A program made the translations under genes and the position numbers. The notes below the pieces were generated by a model. The model had not been told where the DNA came from. It made no database searches and saw only the letters and a program-made list of their open reading frames with translations. A stretch of DNA of 64,000 nucleotides, from assembly GCF_002233675.1 (NCBI RefSeq), contig NZ_NMUQ01000001.1:1962063-2026062 (forward strand). The letters run 5' to 3'. This DNA is from Paenibacillus herberti. Lineage in GTDB: Bacteria; Bacillota; Bacilli; Paenibacillales; Paenibacillaceae. This document shows, one piece after another, positions 1-13,171 of the stretch. Position 1 is the first letter of the stretch, and every line of letters begins with the position of its first letter.

Positions 1-4040
<4,040 letters not shown>

Positions 4041-4055
4041 TTCCGCGCAAAAAAA

Positions 4056-4095
4056 ACTCCGGTTCCGCTTCCGAAGCGGCCAACCGGAGTTTTTC
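4056..4095. terminator. Bidirectional rho-independent terminator
   Basis: Stem ACTCCGGTT (4056-4064) pairs with AACCGGAGT (4082-4090), with an inner CCGCTT/AAGCGG stem. It has an A-run on the left and a T-run on the right, so it can serve both the collagen gene (+) and the convergent helicase gene (-). Confidence 0.85.
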
Positions 4096-4097
4096 CA

Positions 4098-7000
4098 TTA
4101 TTGTCCTGCTAAACCGAGCAGCTCCCTCAGCTCCGCATCGGATAAACCATCCGATTCCATCCCGCCCGGCTGGACAAGCTCCTCCATCAGCCCTTGCTTG
4201 CGCTGCTGGAGCTGATGCATTTTAGCCTCAATCGTGCCTCGCGCAAGCAGTCGAATGACATGCACGACCCGCTTCTGCCCCATTCGATGCGCCCGGTCCA
4301 TCGCTTGCTGCTCCACAGCCGGATTCCACCACAGATCGTATAAAATGACCGTATCCGCCCCCGTTAAATTCAAGCCGGTCCCTCCAGCTTTTAAGGACAG
4401 CAAAAATACATCCCGCTCCCCTTCGTTAAAACGGCGGCACATCGGCACTCTGTCTCGGACCGGCGTCGAGCCGTCCAGCTGGAAACAATCCAAGCCTGAA
4501 TCCTCGAGCCTCCGGCGAATGATGCCTAGCATTGTGGTGAATTGGGAAAATACGAGCGGGCGGCGGCCGGACTCCAGCGCATCCTTGACCAATCCGACCA
4601 GCTGCTCCAGCTTGGCCGAACCTCCCGCATAATCTTCCACGAACAAGCCGGGATGACCGCAAATTTGCCTGAGCCTTGTTATGCCTGCCAAAATACGGAT
4701 GCGATTTTGCTCCAATTCGTCTTTATCGATATGCTTCAGAGTCTCCTGCTGCAGCTGCACAAGATAAGCGGCATACAATTTCTTCTGCTCTGGCAGCAGC
4801 TCTGCGCTTTGGAGTGTCTCGATTTTATCTGGCAGCTCTGCCAATACGCTGCTCTTCAGCCTTCTCAGCAAGAAGGGACGTACCCGCGCAGCAAGCTCCT
4901 CCCTGCGAAGCTCCTCAAATTGCTTTTTGCTGCCCAAGAGACGAGGGAATACCGCATGGAAAATGGACCACAAATCAGCTGCGTGATTTTCCACCGGCGT
5001 TCCGGTTAAAGCAAATTTGTACTCTGCGCTCACTTGAGTCACTGCTTTTGCGGTAAGTGTCGACTCGTTTTTGATACTCTGGGCCTCATCTAAAATAAGC
5101 GCAGTATAGGGATATGCCGCGTACGCTTCCCCATCCAAGCGAAGCTGCGGGTAGGAGGCAACAACAATGTCCACCTCTTTTATAGAGTCCAGCTTTCGCA
5201 AACGCTCTTTTTTGGCGCCGTCCGGAATCAGCACACGCATGTTCGGAGCAAAACGTTCCAGCTCGGCTGCCCAGTTGTATACAAGTGAAGAGGGACATAC
5301 GACCAGCACAGGCCGCCGCTCAGCGCGAATTTCCGGGAGCAGGGACATCATGAACGCGATGGCCTGAAGCGTTTTGCCAAGCCCCATTTCATCTGCCAAA
5401 ATGCCGCCGAACCGGTAAGCCGCCAGTGTCTTCATCCATTGGTAACCGGCCTTCTGATAATCTCGCATAACATCGTCAAGCTGAGCCGGAAGCGGATAAT
5501 TCGCCTGTCCCGCCCCCTTGAGCGTCTGCAGCAGCTGTTTGGCCTGCTCACTGGTGTGAACAACCGGACTGGAAGCCGCCGCTTCGAGCAAAGGCACTCC
5601 CGCAGGCGCCGGCATCCGGTACCCATATGAAGTTTTATCAGCATAGGTGAAACCCGTCTCATTAATATAACGAATCATTTCCTGGTAAGCTTCTGACTGC
5701 AGCGGCAGCAGCGACCCATTGCGCAAACGATAGTACGGCCGCTTTTCTTCCAACGAAAGCAGCACAGCGCGTATTTCCGACTCGGGAACTCCGTCCAACT
5801 CAAAGCGGAATTCCAGCCAATCGGTGCGCTCGTCAGGATAGACACGGATGATGGGCGGTTGTGCCTGCACATGAAGCCGCGTTTTCACCGCTGTTGTCGC
5901 GTACACCTGCACAAACTCTTCCAATCGCGGAAGCACCGTATATAAAAAATGAAACTCATCCTCTTCGCCGTCCAAAAAACAGCCGCGCTCGGTCAAGCTC
6001 ATTCGGCCTTCGCCCATAAGCTCCAGAATGTCATACTCCTTCTCGCAATCGCGGACGAGCAGCTTGCCGGTTGCACGCCGCTCTTCTTGCTGAAAGGGCC
6101 GAAACATTTCCTCTCCATATTGGAATTCCAGATCCGCCAGCAGCCTGTCCCTCACTCGATCCAAATACAGCTTTGCTTTCAAAGGCGGATGTTCGATCCG
6201 CTCCGCCATTGAACCGCTTAACCGCACCTCCGCCAGCCTTCCAAGCCCGGGCAGCACATGCCGGCTCAGCTCTTCCAGCTGATCCCGGTTTAGACTGATC
6301 CCTGCATTCGAGGACGCTCGAAACAGCTGTTGCAGAGCCGCCAGCCTCCCGCAAATCTCGCCACCGCATTCATGCAGCTTGCCACGTTGAAGCACGATGC
6401 CGTATGCGTCCAAAACGAGCAATTCATCAAGCCCTTCCGCCGCAAGAACTCCCCCTCCCTTTAAACCGGAAGATAGCTCAAAGCTAATTCCCATCGAACC
6501 GGTACGGTCCGGGGCAAAAGACTGCTCATGCTCTCCTTGGCGCAAACGGGCTTCGGAACAAACCTCTGCCAGCCGGGACAACGAGGGCCACTCCGCCGGA
6601 GGAATTTCCAGCAGCTCCTCTCGCCGAAGACCATTCAGCCCGTCCGCCTCCGATCGAAGCAACTTTTCCGTAGACACAATCCTTCCCAATTGGCGAATCA
6701 AAGCAGCCGTCCCTTCTGCGAACCGGTGCCTCTCCGGATCATAGGCCGATCTCCGGGTTATCGTTGCCGCGCGCCCCTCTGTCACTCTCTCCAAAAAACT
6801 TCTCAAACGGTAAATCGGCTGCCAGCCTCCTTCAACAAAAACGTTGAGGCTAACGGCCAATAGCAGCGTCTCTCGCATGACCCTAGGCTGGAACTTCAAT
6901 CTCATTCCGAGCGTCTCGCGCTGGTCAAATAAAGCCGGACGAATCAATGCCGAATCGGCACGCTGACGATTGGTAAAAGCAGCCATAACATTGGCGAGTG

Positions 7001-7418
7001 CTGCTGGAACAGGCTCCGTTTGCTTCTCCGAACGATGAAGACGCTCACCTTGATCGGCATGATCTGCATGATCCCCATGATCTGCATCTGCCCCGCCGTT
7101 TTGCGCAGCGGCACGCGGCATTCCCTGCTCCCTCTGCCTTACGGCGTACAGGGCCGCAGCGATATGTTTGCAGCTTTTATCATAAGAACCGAGAGACGGA
7201 CAGGAGCTGCAGCTTGCTTCAGTCAGCCCATGCTTGCCAAAAGCCAGCTCCACCCTTGCGGCGTCTTTGCCCAAAATGTCTGCTGACAGGCGGTCCGCCC
7301 CCGGAAGCCATTCCTGTATCACAACGAGCCCATCCGCAGCCAATTCCTTGCCCTTGCGGCTCGACAGCTTGCCGCAGCGCAGCTGAATTTCGGACTCGCT
7401 CCATTGTTCCTTTTGCAT
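4098..7418 (-). CDS. SWIM zinc-finger SNF2-family helicase
   Basis: This 1,106-residue protein is predicted to be a cytoplasmic ATP-dependent DNA translocase of the SNF2/Rad54-like group. An N-terminal SWIM-like zinc motif is visible (Cys70, Cys73, Cys83, His85). A long middle region of the bacterial SNF2-associated type follows. The helicase core occupies the last ~435 residues: DEMGLGKT (Walker A, ~676-683), LILDEAQ (Walker B, ~774-780), LTGTPVENH (~804-812), and the C-terminal lobe with SLKAGGTGLNLTGAD and DRAHRMGQ. The start is the ATG preceded by GGAGGAAGG. It is a single gene convergent with the collagen gene. The family is clear; the cellular task (repair, transcription recycling) cannot be read from the sequence. 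Confidence 0.93.
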   Translation of the reverse strand: MQKEQWSESEIQLRCGKLSSRKGKELAADGLVVIQEWLPGADRLSADILGKDAARVELAFGKHGLTEASCSSCPSLGSYDKSCKHIAAALYAVRQREQGMPRAAAQNGGADADHGDHADHADQGERLHRSEKQTEPVPAALANVMAAFTNRQRADSALIRPALFDQRETLGMRLKFQPRVMRETLLLAVSLNVFVEGGWQPIYRLRSFLERVTEGRAATITRRSAYDPERHRFAEGTAALIRQLGRIVSTEKLLRSEADGLNGLRREELLEIPPAEWPSLSRLAEVCSEARLRQGEHEQSFAPDRTGSMGISFELSSGLKGGGVLAAEGLDELLVLDAYGIVLQRGKLHECGGEICGRLAALQQLFRASSNAGISLNRDQLEELSRHVLPGLGRLAEVRLSGSMAERIEHPPLKAKLYLDRVRDRLLADLEFQYGEEMFRPFQQEERRATGKLLVRDCEKEYDILELMGEGRMSLTERGCFLDGEEDEFHFLYTVLPRLEEFVQVYATTAVKTRLHVQAQPPIIRVYPDERTDWLEFRFELDGVPESEIRAVLLSLEEKRPYYRLRNGSLLPLQSEAYQEMIRYINETGFTYADKTSYGYRMPAPAGVPLLEAAASSPVVHTSEQAKQLLQTLKGAGQANYPLPAQLDDVMRDYQKAGYQWMKTLAAYRFGGILADEMGLGKTLQAIAFMMSLLPEIRAERRPVLVVCPSSLVYNWAAELERFAPNMRVLIPDGAKKERLRKLDSIKEVDIVVASYPQLRLDGEAYAAYPYTALILDEAQSIKNESTLTAKAVTQVSAEYKFALTGTPVENHAADLWSIFHAVFPRLLGSKKQFEELRREELAARVRPFLLRRLKSSVLAELPDKIETLQSAELLPEQKKLYAAYLVQLQQETLKHIDKDELEQNRIRILAGITRLRQICGHPGLFVEDYAGGSAKLEQLVGLVKDALESGRRPLVFSQFTTMLGIIRRRLEDSGLDCFQLDGSTPVRDRVPMCRRFNEGERDVFLLSLKAGGTGLNLTGADTVILYDLWWNPAVEQQAMDRAHRMGQKRVVHVIRLLARGTIEAKMHQLQQRKQGLMEELVQPGGMESDGLSDAELRELLGLAGQ

Positions 7419-7729
7419 ACCTTGCGTCTTCCTTCCTCCACCCGATCAGGCCCAACAAGGACAGGCCTTCGGTCCGGTTGCAATTCTCTTTATCATACCA
7501 TGGAATTGGGAACTGTTCGCATGGATCAGAACAGTTAAAACACAGTTCCTCAGCTACAAATATGTGGAAATTAAAAAAGGCGATTAATTCATGAATATCA
7601 AGAAAAATCAACACTCCCCCGATTCATTTCAATTTATTTTTTAATATTTTAATTAAAATTAATAACTAATTCACGTCTTTAAATACTCTCGTCCATCAAA
7701 TCGCTTCCTGAAAAATAAAAAAAATCAGA
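7419..7729. other. AT-rich intergenic region, no gene seen
   Basis: This stretch separates the divergent helicase and beta-helix genes. It contains an AT-rich block around 7630-7670 with short palindromic AATT/TTAATTAA-type runs. I find no convincing gene or RNA here. The open frame that runs from here into the helicase gene is a shadow. Confidence 0.5.
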
Positions 7730-7759
7730 TTGACACTGAAATATGCAAAATGATATAAC
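7730..7759 (+). promoter_or_regulatory. Sigma-A promoter of first beta-helix gene
   Basis: The -35 TTGACA lies at 7730-7735 and the -10 TATAAC at 7754-7759, with an 18-bp spacer. The same layout, with conserved bases after the -10, recurs before the other two paralogues. Confidence 0.75.
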
Positions 7760-7760
7760 C

Positions 7761-7796
7761 GAGTTGCGTAAATTTGCGCAATTATCACGCAAACTC
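7761..7796 (+). promoter_or_regulatory. Candidate LacI-type operator cluster (TTGCGCAA)
   Basis: Just downstream of the predicted start of transcription sit TTGCGTAA (7764-7771), the perfect palindrome TTGCGCAA (7774-7781) and CACGCAAA (7786-7793). The outer two form an inverted pair 22 bp apart centre to centre. The position suits repression by roadblock or promoter occlusion. The same palindrome precedes the second beta-helix gene, the ABC importer and the LacI gene. Confidence 0.55.
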
Positions 7797-7895
7797 CAAA
7801 ATTTCACCCTATTTCTCGCAGAAGGTGATGAAAAAGAACAGCAGCCCGGTATCGGCACAAGCAATGTTAACCCATTAGACAAAGGAGAGTATTTT

Positions 7896-9431
7896 ATGAA
7901 ACCAAAAGGCCTTAAAATCGGAGCTATGGTCTCCGCAGCGGCAATCGCTTTTACTGCTTTTCAACTAATTGGTGCCCCACCGGCCGTCCACGCGGCTGCC
8001 TCCTACTATGTGTCAACCTCCGGCAGTGACAGCAACGCAGGCACAAGCACAGGCTCTGCCTTCAAAACGCTGCAAAAAGCCGCCAACACAGCAGGGCCTG
8101 GCGACACCGTTTATGTGCTGGCAGGCACATACAATCAAAAACTGAAAATTACAAACTCCGGAACTTCATCTGCACCAATTACATTCCGCAACTACAATAC
8201 CGATGTTGCCGTTATCGACGGCACAGGCCTATCCGTAAGCGGCATGGAAGGCATTGTACAAATTACAAACGCCAGCAACATTAAAGTTCAAGGATTTGAA
8301 ATCCGCAATTACAAAACCTCAACAAATGGGAATGCGGCTGTCGGAATATTTGCTACCGGCGCCGGCAGCAATGTTGAAATCCGAAATAACAACGTTCATC
8401 ATATCGCAAGCACAGCGACACCAACAGGCAGCGACCGTGAAGGACGGGATGCCCACGGAATCGCCGTTTATGGAACGAGTACGACTTCCTGGAGCAATGT
8501 TACCGTTGACGGCAACACGCTAAATAACCTCACATTAGGATCTAGTGAAGCGCTTGTGCTGAACGGCAACGTCGACGGGTTTTCCGTGACCAACAATGCC
8601 ATCCATCACTCCGACAACATCGGCATCGATATTATCGGGTTTGAAGGAAAGGCCCCTAATTCATCCCTCGACCAAGCTCGCAACGGCGTCGTTAGCGGCA
8701 ATAACATCTATAATGTCAGCGTTCAAGGGAATCCTTCCTACCCATCAACGGATTACTCGGCAGGCGGAATTTATGTCGATGGCGGCAAAAACGTGGTCAT
8801 TGAACGCAACCGCAGCTACAACAATGACATCGGCATTGAAGTGGCCAGCGAATGGCCGACCAAATCCACCTCTTTTATCACCGTGCGCAACAACCTGGTT
8901 CATAATAACAGCTACACGGGAATCGCCATCGGCGGTTACGATACCCAGCGCGGCTCCACTACAGATAGCAAAATCGTCAACAACACCCTTTACAACAACG
9001 ATTTGGTCGGTCAAGAAGGCGGTCAGCTGCTTATTCAATTTGATACCAAAAACAACATCATTAAAAACAATATTTTGGTAGCCAGCTCGTCCAAAATTTT
9101 GATCCAAAACCAATTCACCCAAAACTCCGGCAATGTTGTGGACTACAACCTCTATTACGGCGTTGGCGGAACATCGGGCTTAACATGGAACTGGAAAACT
9201 TCTGGTTATACAAACTTTAGCACGTACAAATCTTCAACCGGCAACGATGCCCATTCCATCGTAGCGAACCCGCAGCTAGCAAGCCCAACAACAAACTTTA
9301 CGCTGAATACAGGATCTCCGGCCATTAACACAGGCAATACGGATACTTCCATCATCGGCTCCACCGATCTGGCTGGCAACGCGCGAGTTCTCGGCGGCAT
9401 AGTTGATATCGGCGCATACGAAAAACAATAA
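7896..9431 (+). CDS. Secreted right-handed beta-helix protein, copy 1
   Basis: This is a 511-residue exported protein. The start is the ATG at 7896, preceded by AAAGGAGAG and followed by a clear signal peptide (KPKGLK, hydrophobic core, cleavage near VHA-A). A longer in-frame extension upstream covers the promoter and is not likely translated. The mature protein opens with SYYVSTSGSDSNAGTS and AFKTLQKAAN..GDTVYV, typical of secreted parallel beta-helix proteins (DUF1565/beta-helix families). It continues with Asn-rich helix coils (IRNNNVHHI, VTNNAIHHSDNIGIDIIGFE, IVNNTLYNND) and ends with VDIGAYE, the choice-of-anchor Q type ending. Such folds include polysaccharide lyases, epimerases and depolymerases. 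I cannot identify catalytic residues, so the substrate is unknown. Two close paralogues follow. Confidence 0.88.
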   Translation: MKPKGLKIGAMVSAAAIAFTAFQLIGAPPAVHAAASYYVSTSGSDSNAGTSTGSAFKTLQKAANTAGPGDTVYVLAGTYNQKLKITNSGTSSAPITFRNYNTDVAVIDGTGLSVSGMEGIVQITNASNIKVQGFEIRNYKTSTNGNAAVGIFATGAGSNVEIRNNNVHHIASTATPTGSDREGRDAHGIAVYGTSTTSWSNVTVDGNTLNNLTLGSSEALVLNGNVDGFSVTNNAIHHSDNIGIDIIGFEGKAPNSSLDQARNGVVSGNNIYNVSVQGNPSYPSTDYSAGGIYVDGGKNVVIERNRSYNNDIGIEVASEWPTKSTSFITVRNNLVHNNSYTGIAIGGYDTQRGSTTDSKIVNNTLYNNDLVGQEGGQLLIQFDTKNNIIKNNILVASSSKILIQNQFTQNSGNVVDYNLYYGVGGTSGLTWNWKTSGYTNFSTYKSSTGNDAHSIVANPQLASPTTNFTLNTGSPAINTGNTDTSIIGSTDLAGNARVLGGIVDIGAYEKQ

Positions 9432-9446
9432 TTCGCTCCCCTATCA

Positions 9447-9477
9447 GGCTGCTTCAACTCCAGAAGCAGCCTTTTTT
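9447..9477 (+). terminator. Rho-independent terminator
   Basis: GGCTGCTTC (9447-9455) pairs with GAAGCAGCC (9463-9471), followed by a T-run. It separates the first and second beta-helix genes into individual transcripts. Confidence 0.85.
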
Positions 9478-9514
9478 ATTCCGCCAAAAATCGACTTAAA
9501 TTATTTTTTCAGCG

Positions 9515-9543
9515 TTGACACTCAATTTGGAAAATGTTATAAA
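9515..9543 (+). promoter_or_regulatory. Sigma-A promoter of second beta-helix gene
   Basis: TTGACA (9515-9520) and TATAAA (9538-9543) are separated by 17 bp. The sequence after the -10 (caagttgcag) resembles that of the first copy (ccgagttgcg). Confidence 0.78.
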
Positions 9544-9557
9544 CAAGTTGCAGGGTT

Positions 9558-9587
9558 TTGCGCAACTTTTTCTTTTCTTTTGCGCAA
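9558..9587 (+). promoter_or_regulatory. Paired TTGCGCAA operator candidates
   Basis: Two perfect TTGCGCAA palindromes lie at 9558-9565 and 9580-9587, 22 bp apart centre to centre, in the leader just after the promoter. Two helical turns of spacing put both on the same face of DNA. Confidence 0.6.
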
Positions 9588-9682
9588 TTGTTAGTACGCT
9601 TTCATAAGGAGGTGAATCGGCAGCAACGACAGCCAGAGATCGGCATAAGATGACTATTTTAACGAAAAAAGGAGAATGATTT

Positions 9683-11209
9683 ATGACAAAGACCAGATTT
9701 AAAGGTTTCAAACTGGGAGCAATGGTGACCACAGTGGCAATCGCCGTCTCAGCTTTTCAATTGGTCGGTCCTGCAACTACCGTACACGCTGCTACTTCCT
9801 ATTATGTTTCCACTTCGGGAAGCGACAGCAACGCAGGGACAAGCACAGGCGCCGCTTTCAAAACGCTGCAAAAAGCCGCCAATACGGCTAATGCCGGAGA
9901 TTCCGTATTGGTTATGGCAGGCACGTACAATCAAAAGCTGAAAATCACCAAGTCTGGAACATCTGGTTCGCCAATTACATTCCAAAACTATAATAATGGC
10001 GCAGTTGTTATTAACGGCAGCAGCTTGTCCGTCAGCGGCCGCGAGGGCCTTGTCCATATGGCGAATGTCAGCAACATCAAAGTTCAAGGCTTCGAAATTC
10101 GCAACTTCCAAACGTCAAGCTCCGGAGCCGTCCCGGTAGGTATTGCCCTTGAGGGTTCAGGCAGCAACATCGAACTTCGGAATAATAACGTAAATAATAT
10201 TAAAAACACTTCTTCTAGCAGCAGAAACGCTCACGGTATTTCCGTTTACGGCTCAAAAACAACCCCTTGGAGCAATATTACGATTGATGGCAATACGCTG
10301 AGCAATCTCGTATTGGGAAGCAGCGAGTCCATGGTACTTAACGGCAACGTAGACGGGTTCTCGATTACGAACAACATCGTTCGCGATAACGACAACATCG
10401 GTATCGATATTATCGGCTTTGAGCAAACAGCACCTAACGGATATGACCAAGCTCGCAACGGTGTTATTCGCGGCAACAGTATTTCGAATATAGCCGTTAA
10501 AAATAACCCCGCTTATGAGAGCAACTGCTACTGTGCAGGCGGCATTTATGTAGATGGCGGCAAAAACGTGGTCATTGAACAAAACCGTAGCTTCAACAAT
10601 GATATGGGCATCGAGGTAGCAAGTGAATGGAAGGGCAAATCCACCTCCAACATTACCGTCCGCAACAACCTTATCTACAACAACAGATACACAGGAATCG
10701 CCATCGGCGGTTACGATACCGAGCGGGGCTCCACAGTGGACAGCAAAATTGTCAACAACACTCTCTACAATAATGATACCGTCGGCAATGACGGCGGCCA
10801 GCTGCTCATTCAGTTCGACACCAGAAACAACATCATCAAAAACAATATTATGGTTGCCAGCTCTTCAGGCATTTTGATCCAAAATCAATTCACCCAAAAC
10901 AGCGGAAATATCGTGAACAACAACCTGTACTACGGTGTAAACGGGACATCCGGCCTGAAATGGAACTGGAAAACGTCCTCTTATACAAACTTTAGCACGT
11001 ACAAGTCTTCAACCGGCAACGATGCGAACTCTGTGGTAACCAACCCTCTGTTCGTAGGCGCAACAAGCTCCAACTTCACTCTCGGCACTGGCTCCCCGGC
11101 CATTAACGCCGGCAGCACGGATACTGCGATTATCGGCTCCAATGATTTTGCCGGCAACGCACGAGTTCTTGGCGGCACCGTCGATATCGGAGCGTACGAG
11201 AAACAATAA
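9683..11209 (+). CDS. Secreted right-handed beta-helix protein, copy 2
   Basis: This 508-residue paralogue of the preceding gene has the same architecture: signal peptide (TKTRFKGFKLGAMV, hydrophobic core, cleavage near VHA-A), SYYVSTSGSDSNAGTS start of the mature domain, Asn-rich beta-helix coils (e.g. NNDMGIEVASEW, IGGYDTERGST) and a terminal VDIGAYEKQ. The start is the ATG with AAAAAAGGAGAA upstream. Unlike its neighbours it carries a Cys pair (CYC) in the loop before AGGIYVDGGKNVVIE, which might form a disulfide. It has its own promoter, two operator-like palindromes and its own terminator. Function is presumably polysaccharide binding or cleavage outside the cell; the substrate is not deducible. 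Confidence 0.88.
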   Translation: MTKTRFKGFKLGAMVTTVAIAVSAFQLVGPATTVHAATSYYVSTSGSDSNAGTSTGAAFKTLQKAANTANAGDSVLVMAGTYNQKLKITKSGTSGSPITFQNYNNGAVVINGSSLSVSGREGLVHMANVSNIKVQGFEIRNFQTSSSGAVPVGIALEGSGSNIELRNNNVNNIKNTSSSSRNAHGISVYGSKTTPWSNITIDGNTLSNLVLGSSESMVLNGNVDGFSITNNIVRDNDNIGIDIIGFEQTAPNGYDQARNGVIRGNSISNIAVKNNPAYESNCYCAGGIYVDGGKNVVIEQNRSFNNDMGIEVASEWKGKSTSNITVRNNLIYNNRYTGIAIGGYDTERGSTVDSKIVNNTLYNNDTVGNDGGQLLIQFDTRNNIIKNNIMVASSSGILIQNQFTQNSGNIVNNNLYYGVNGTSGLKWNWKTSSYTNFSTYKSSTGNDANSVVTNPLFVGATSSNFTLGTGSPAINAGSTDTAIIGSNDFAGNARVLGGTVDIGAYEKQ

Positions 11210-11220
11210 TATTATTTAAT

Positions 11221-11256
11221 AAGGCTGCCCCATCGTGGAGCAGCCTTTCTTTTTTC
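11221..11256 (+). terminator. Rho-independent terminator
   Basis: AAGGCTGCCCCA (11221-11232) pairs with TGGAGCAGCCTT (11236-11247), followed by a T-rich tract. Confidence 0.85.
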
Positions 11257-11368
11257 CAAGTTAGCATCATTGCAATGCAGTTATATTAAAAATATTTCAT
11301 TTATAATAGTTTTAGTTTGTTTTTCTATGAAAATAGTAACAAAAGTCAGCTTGAGTAGGCTCTTGAAG

Positions 11369-11398
11369 TTGACAGTATATTTGCATAAATGATATAAA
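11369..11398 (+). promoter_or_regulatory. Sigma-A promoter of third beta-helix gene
   Basis: TTGACA (11369-11374) and TATAAA (11393-11398) with an 18-bp spacer match the other two copies. The leader lacks TTGCGCAA, so this copy may escape the shared control. Confidence 0.75.
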
Positions 11399-11449
11399 CC
11401 TAGTGCAGGTCCGCCATTTTAAACTCATTTATCGATAAAAGGAGACTCC

Positions 11450-13009
11450 ATGATGAAGCACACACAAAAAAGATTGAAACTAGCCCTCATGGCTACCGCT
11501 GCAGCAACAGCTATCTCCACCTTCCAGTTTGCCGGGAATGAATCTATCGTACATGCAAGCTCCTCCTATTATGTTTCGCCAACAGGCAGTGACAGCAATT
11601 CGGGAACGAGCACAGGCTCCGCCTTTAAAACGATTCAGAAAGCTGCCAATACAGCTGCTCCTGGCGATACCGTATATGTGCGTGGCGGTACTTACAATCA
11701 GAAGCTGAAAATTACCAAATCCGGCACAGCTGCCGCCCCAATCATCTTCCAGAGCTATTCTAATGAAAAAGCCGTAATCGATGGAAGCGGCCTTAAAGTT
11801 TCCGATCAGAGCGAAGGTCTCGTCGAAATCTCCAATGCCAGCAATATCAAATTTAAAGGTTTTGAGGTTCGCAACTTTAAAACTTCTGTATATGACGAAG
11901 TGCCGATGGGAATCTCCATATTCGGATCTGGCAGCAATATTGAGCTGAGCGGAAATAAAGTGCATCGTATCGAGAGCAACGCCAAAGTAAGAAGAGACGG
12001 CGACGATTGGTCCGGCCGGAACGCGCACGGAATCGCCGTTTACGGAACCGAATCCACCGCTTTGAAAAATATTACGATTACTGGAAACGAACTGTCGAAT
12101 CTCGTGCTTGGATCAAGCGAGGCGCTCGTTCTGAATGGCAACGTTGATACGTTCAAGGTGACCAATAACCTCGTCCATGACAACGATAACATCGGAATCG
12201 ACATCATTGGTTTCGAGGGTACCGCTCCCCAAAACGATCAAGCCCGCAACGGACTCGTAAGCGGCAACACCGTCTACAACACTACCGCTACGAAAAATCC
12301 GTCCTACGGCCCTGTTCCGAACGATCAGTATTCCGCCGGCGGAATCTATGTTGATGGCGGCAAAAACGTTGTCATTGAACGCAACAAAAGCTACAACAAT
12401 GACATCGGCGTTGAGCTCGCTAGCGAGCATCAAGGCAAATCCACCAGCGGCATTACGCTGCGCAACAATTTGATCTACGGAAACAGCTATACCGGCATTG
12501 CGATCGGCGGTTACGATACGGCACGCGGCTCCACCGTCGACAGCAAAATTGTCAACAATACGCTCGTCCAGAACGACACGATCGGCTATGAGGGCGGCCA
12601 GATATTGCTTCAATACGATACCAGAAACAACATCATCAAAAACAACATCCTGGTTGCCAGCTCTTCCAACATTATGATTCAGAATCAATATGCCAAAAAC
12701 AGCGGCAACGTGGTGAATTTTAATCTCTACTATGGAACTGGCGGAGCAAATGGATCGGAATGGACATGGAAAAACAGTACCTACAAAAACTTTGCCGCCT
12801 ATAAAAAGGCCACTAAAAACGATGCAAACTCCGTATTTGCCAATCCACTCTTCGTGAACGCAGCCGCTCGCGATTACCGTCTGAACACTTCTTCCCCAGC
12901 TATAAACAAAGGGGAAAAGCTTACGGCAATTATCGGCGCGACCGATCTGGCCGGTAAAGCACGGGTTGCCGGTTCCTCGGTTGATATCGGGGCTTATGAA
13001 GTAAAGTAA
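11450..13009 (+). CDS. Secreted right-handed beta-helix protein, copy 3
   Basis: This 519-residue protein is the third tandem paralogue and looks the most diverged. It has a signal peptide (MKHTQKRLKLALMATAAA core, cleavage near VHA-S), then SYYVSPTGSDSNSGTS and AFKTIQKAAN. The Asn-rich helix coils follow, with small insertions relative to copies 1 and 2 (for example around VRRDGDDWSGRNAHG). The end is VDIGAYEVK. Two adjacent ATGs (11450, 11453) follow AAAAGGAGA; either could be used. It has its own promoter and terminator. The role is the same as for its neighbours: an exported beta-helix protein, probably acting on an extracellular polymer, with no catalytic assignment possible from sequence reading alone. 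Confidence 0.87.
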   Translation: MMKHTQKRLKLALMATAAATAISTFQFAGNESIVHASSSYYVSPTGSDSNSGTSTGSAFKTIQKAANTAAPGDTVYVRGGTYNQKLKITKSGTAAAPIIFQSYSNEKAVIDGSGLKVSDQSEGLVEISNASNIKFKGFEVRNFKTSVYDEVPMGISIFGSGSNIELSGNKVHRIESNAKVRRDGDDWSGRNAHGIAVYGTESTALKNITITGNELSNLVLGSSEALVLNGNVDTFKVTNNLVHDNDNIGIDIIGFEGTAPQNDQARNGLVSGNTVYNTTATKNPSYGPVPNDQYSAGGIYVDGGKNVVIERNKSYNNDIGVELASEHQGKSTSGITLRNNLIYGNSYTGIAIGGYDTARGSTVDSKIVNNTLVQNDTIGYEGGQILLQYDTRNNIIKNNILVASSSNIMIQNQYAKNSGNVVNFNLYYGTGGANGSEWTWKNSTYKNFAAYKKATKNDANSVFANPLFVNAAARDYRLNTSSPAINKGEKLTAIIGATDLAGKARVAGSSVDIGAYEVK

Positions 13010-13024
13010 CATCTTCAAGCATGT

Positions 13025-13079
13025 AAAAAGCCATAGCGATGCTCAGGATTTAATCCTGTGCCGCTATGGCTTTTTTTTT
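13025..13079 (+). terminator. Rho-independent terminator
   Basis: AAAAAGCCATAGCG pairs with CGCTATGGCTTTTT around a loop containing a second small hairpin (caggattTAATCCTG), followed by a long T-run. Confidence 0.85.
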
Positions 13080-13132
13080 CATTAACTCAACGGCTCTATC
13101 TGAGGACAGCCCGAACCTTCCTATTTCTTCCT

Positions 13133-13141
13133 CATATTATG
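13133..13141 (+). promoter_or_regulatory. Sigma-K-like -10 element (CATATTATG)
   Basis: CATATTATG matches the mother-cell sigma-K -10 consensus CATAnnnTA at all but the last base. An AC dinucleotide lies 16 bp upstream (in gaacc), where a sigma-K -35 would be. It sits about 30 bp before the ATG of a protein with a YjcZ-like sporulation motif. Confidence 0.35.
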
Positions 13142-13171
13142 ATGATAGAACATCATTGGGAGGAATAGAGA

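Noticed and set aside
7219-7614. 131-residue minus-strand frame overlapping the start of the SNF2 gene
   Set aside because: It overlaps the well-supported helicase start in another frame and has no good ribosome site or recognisable motif.
12113-13018. Long minus-strand frames over the beta-helix genes
   Set aside because: The plus-strand frames have signal peptides, ribosome sites and terminators. The antisense frames are shadows of the conserved Asn-rich codon pattern.
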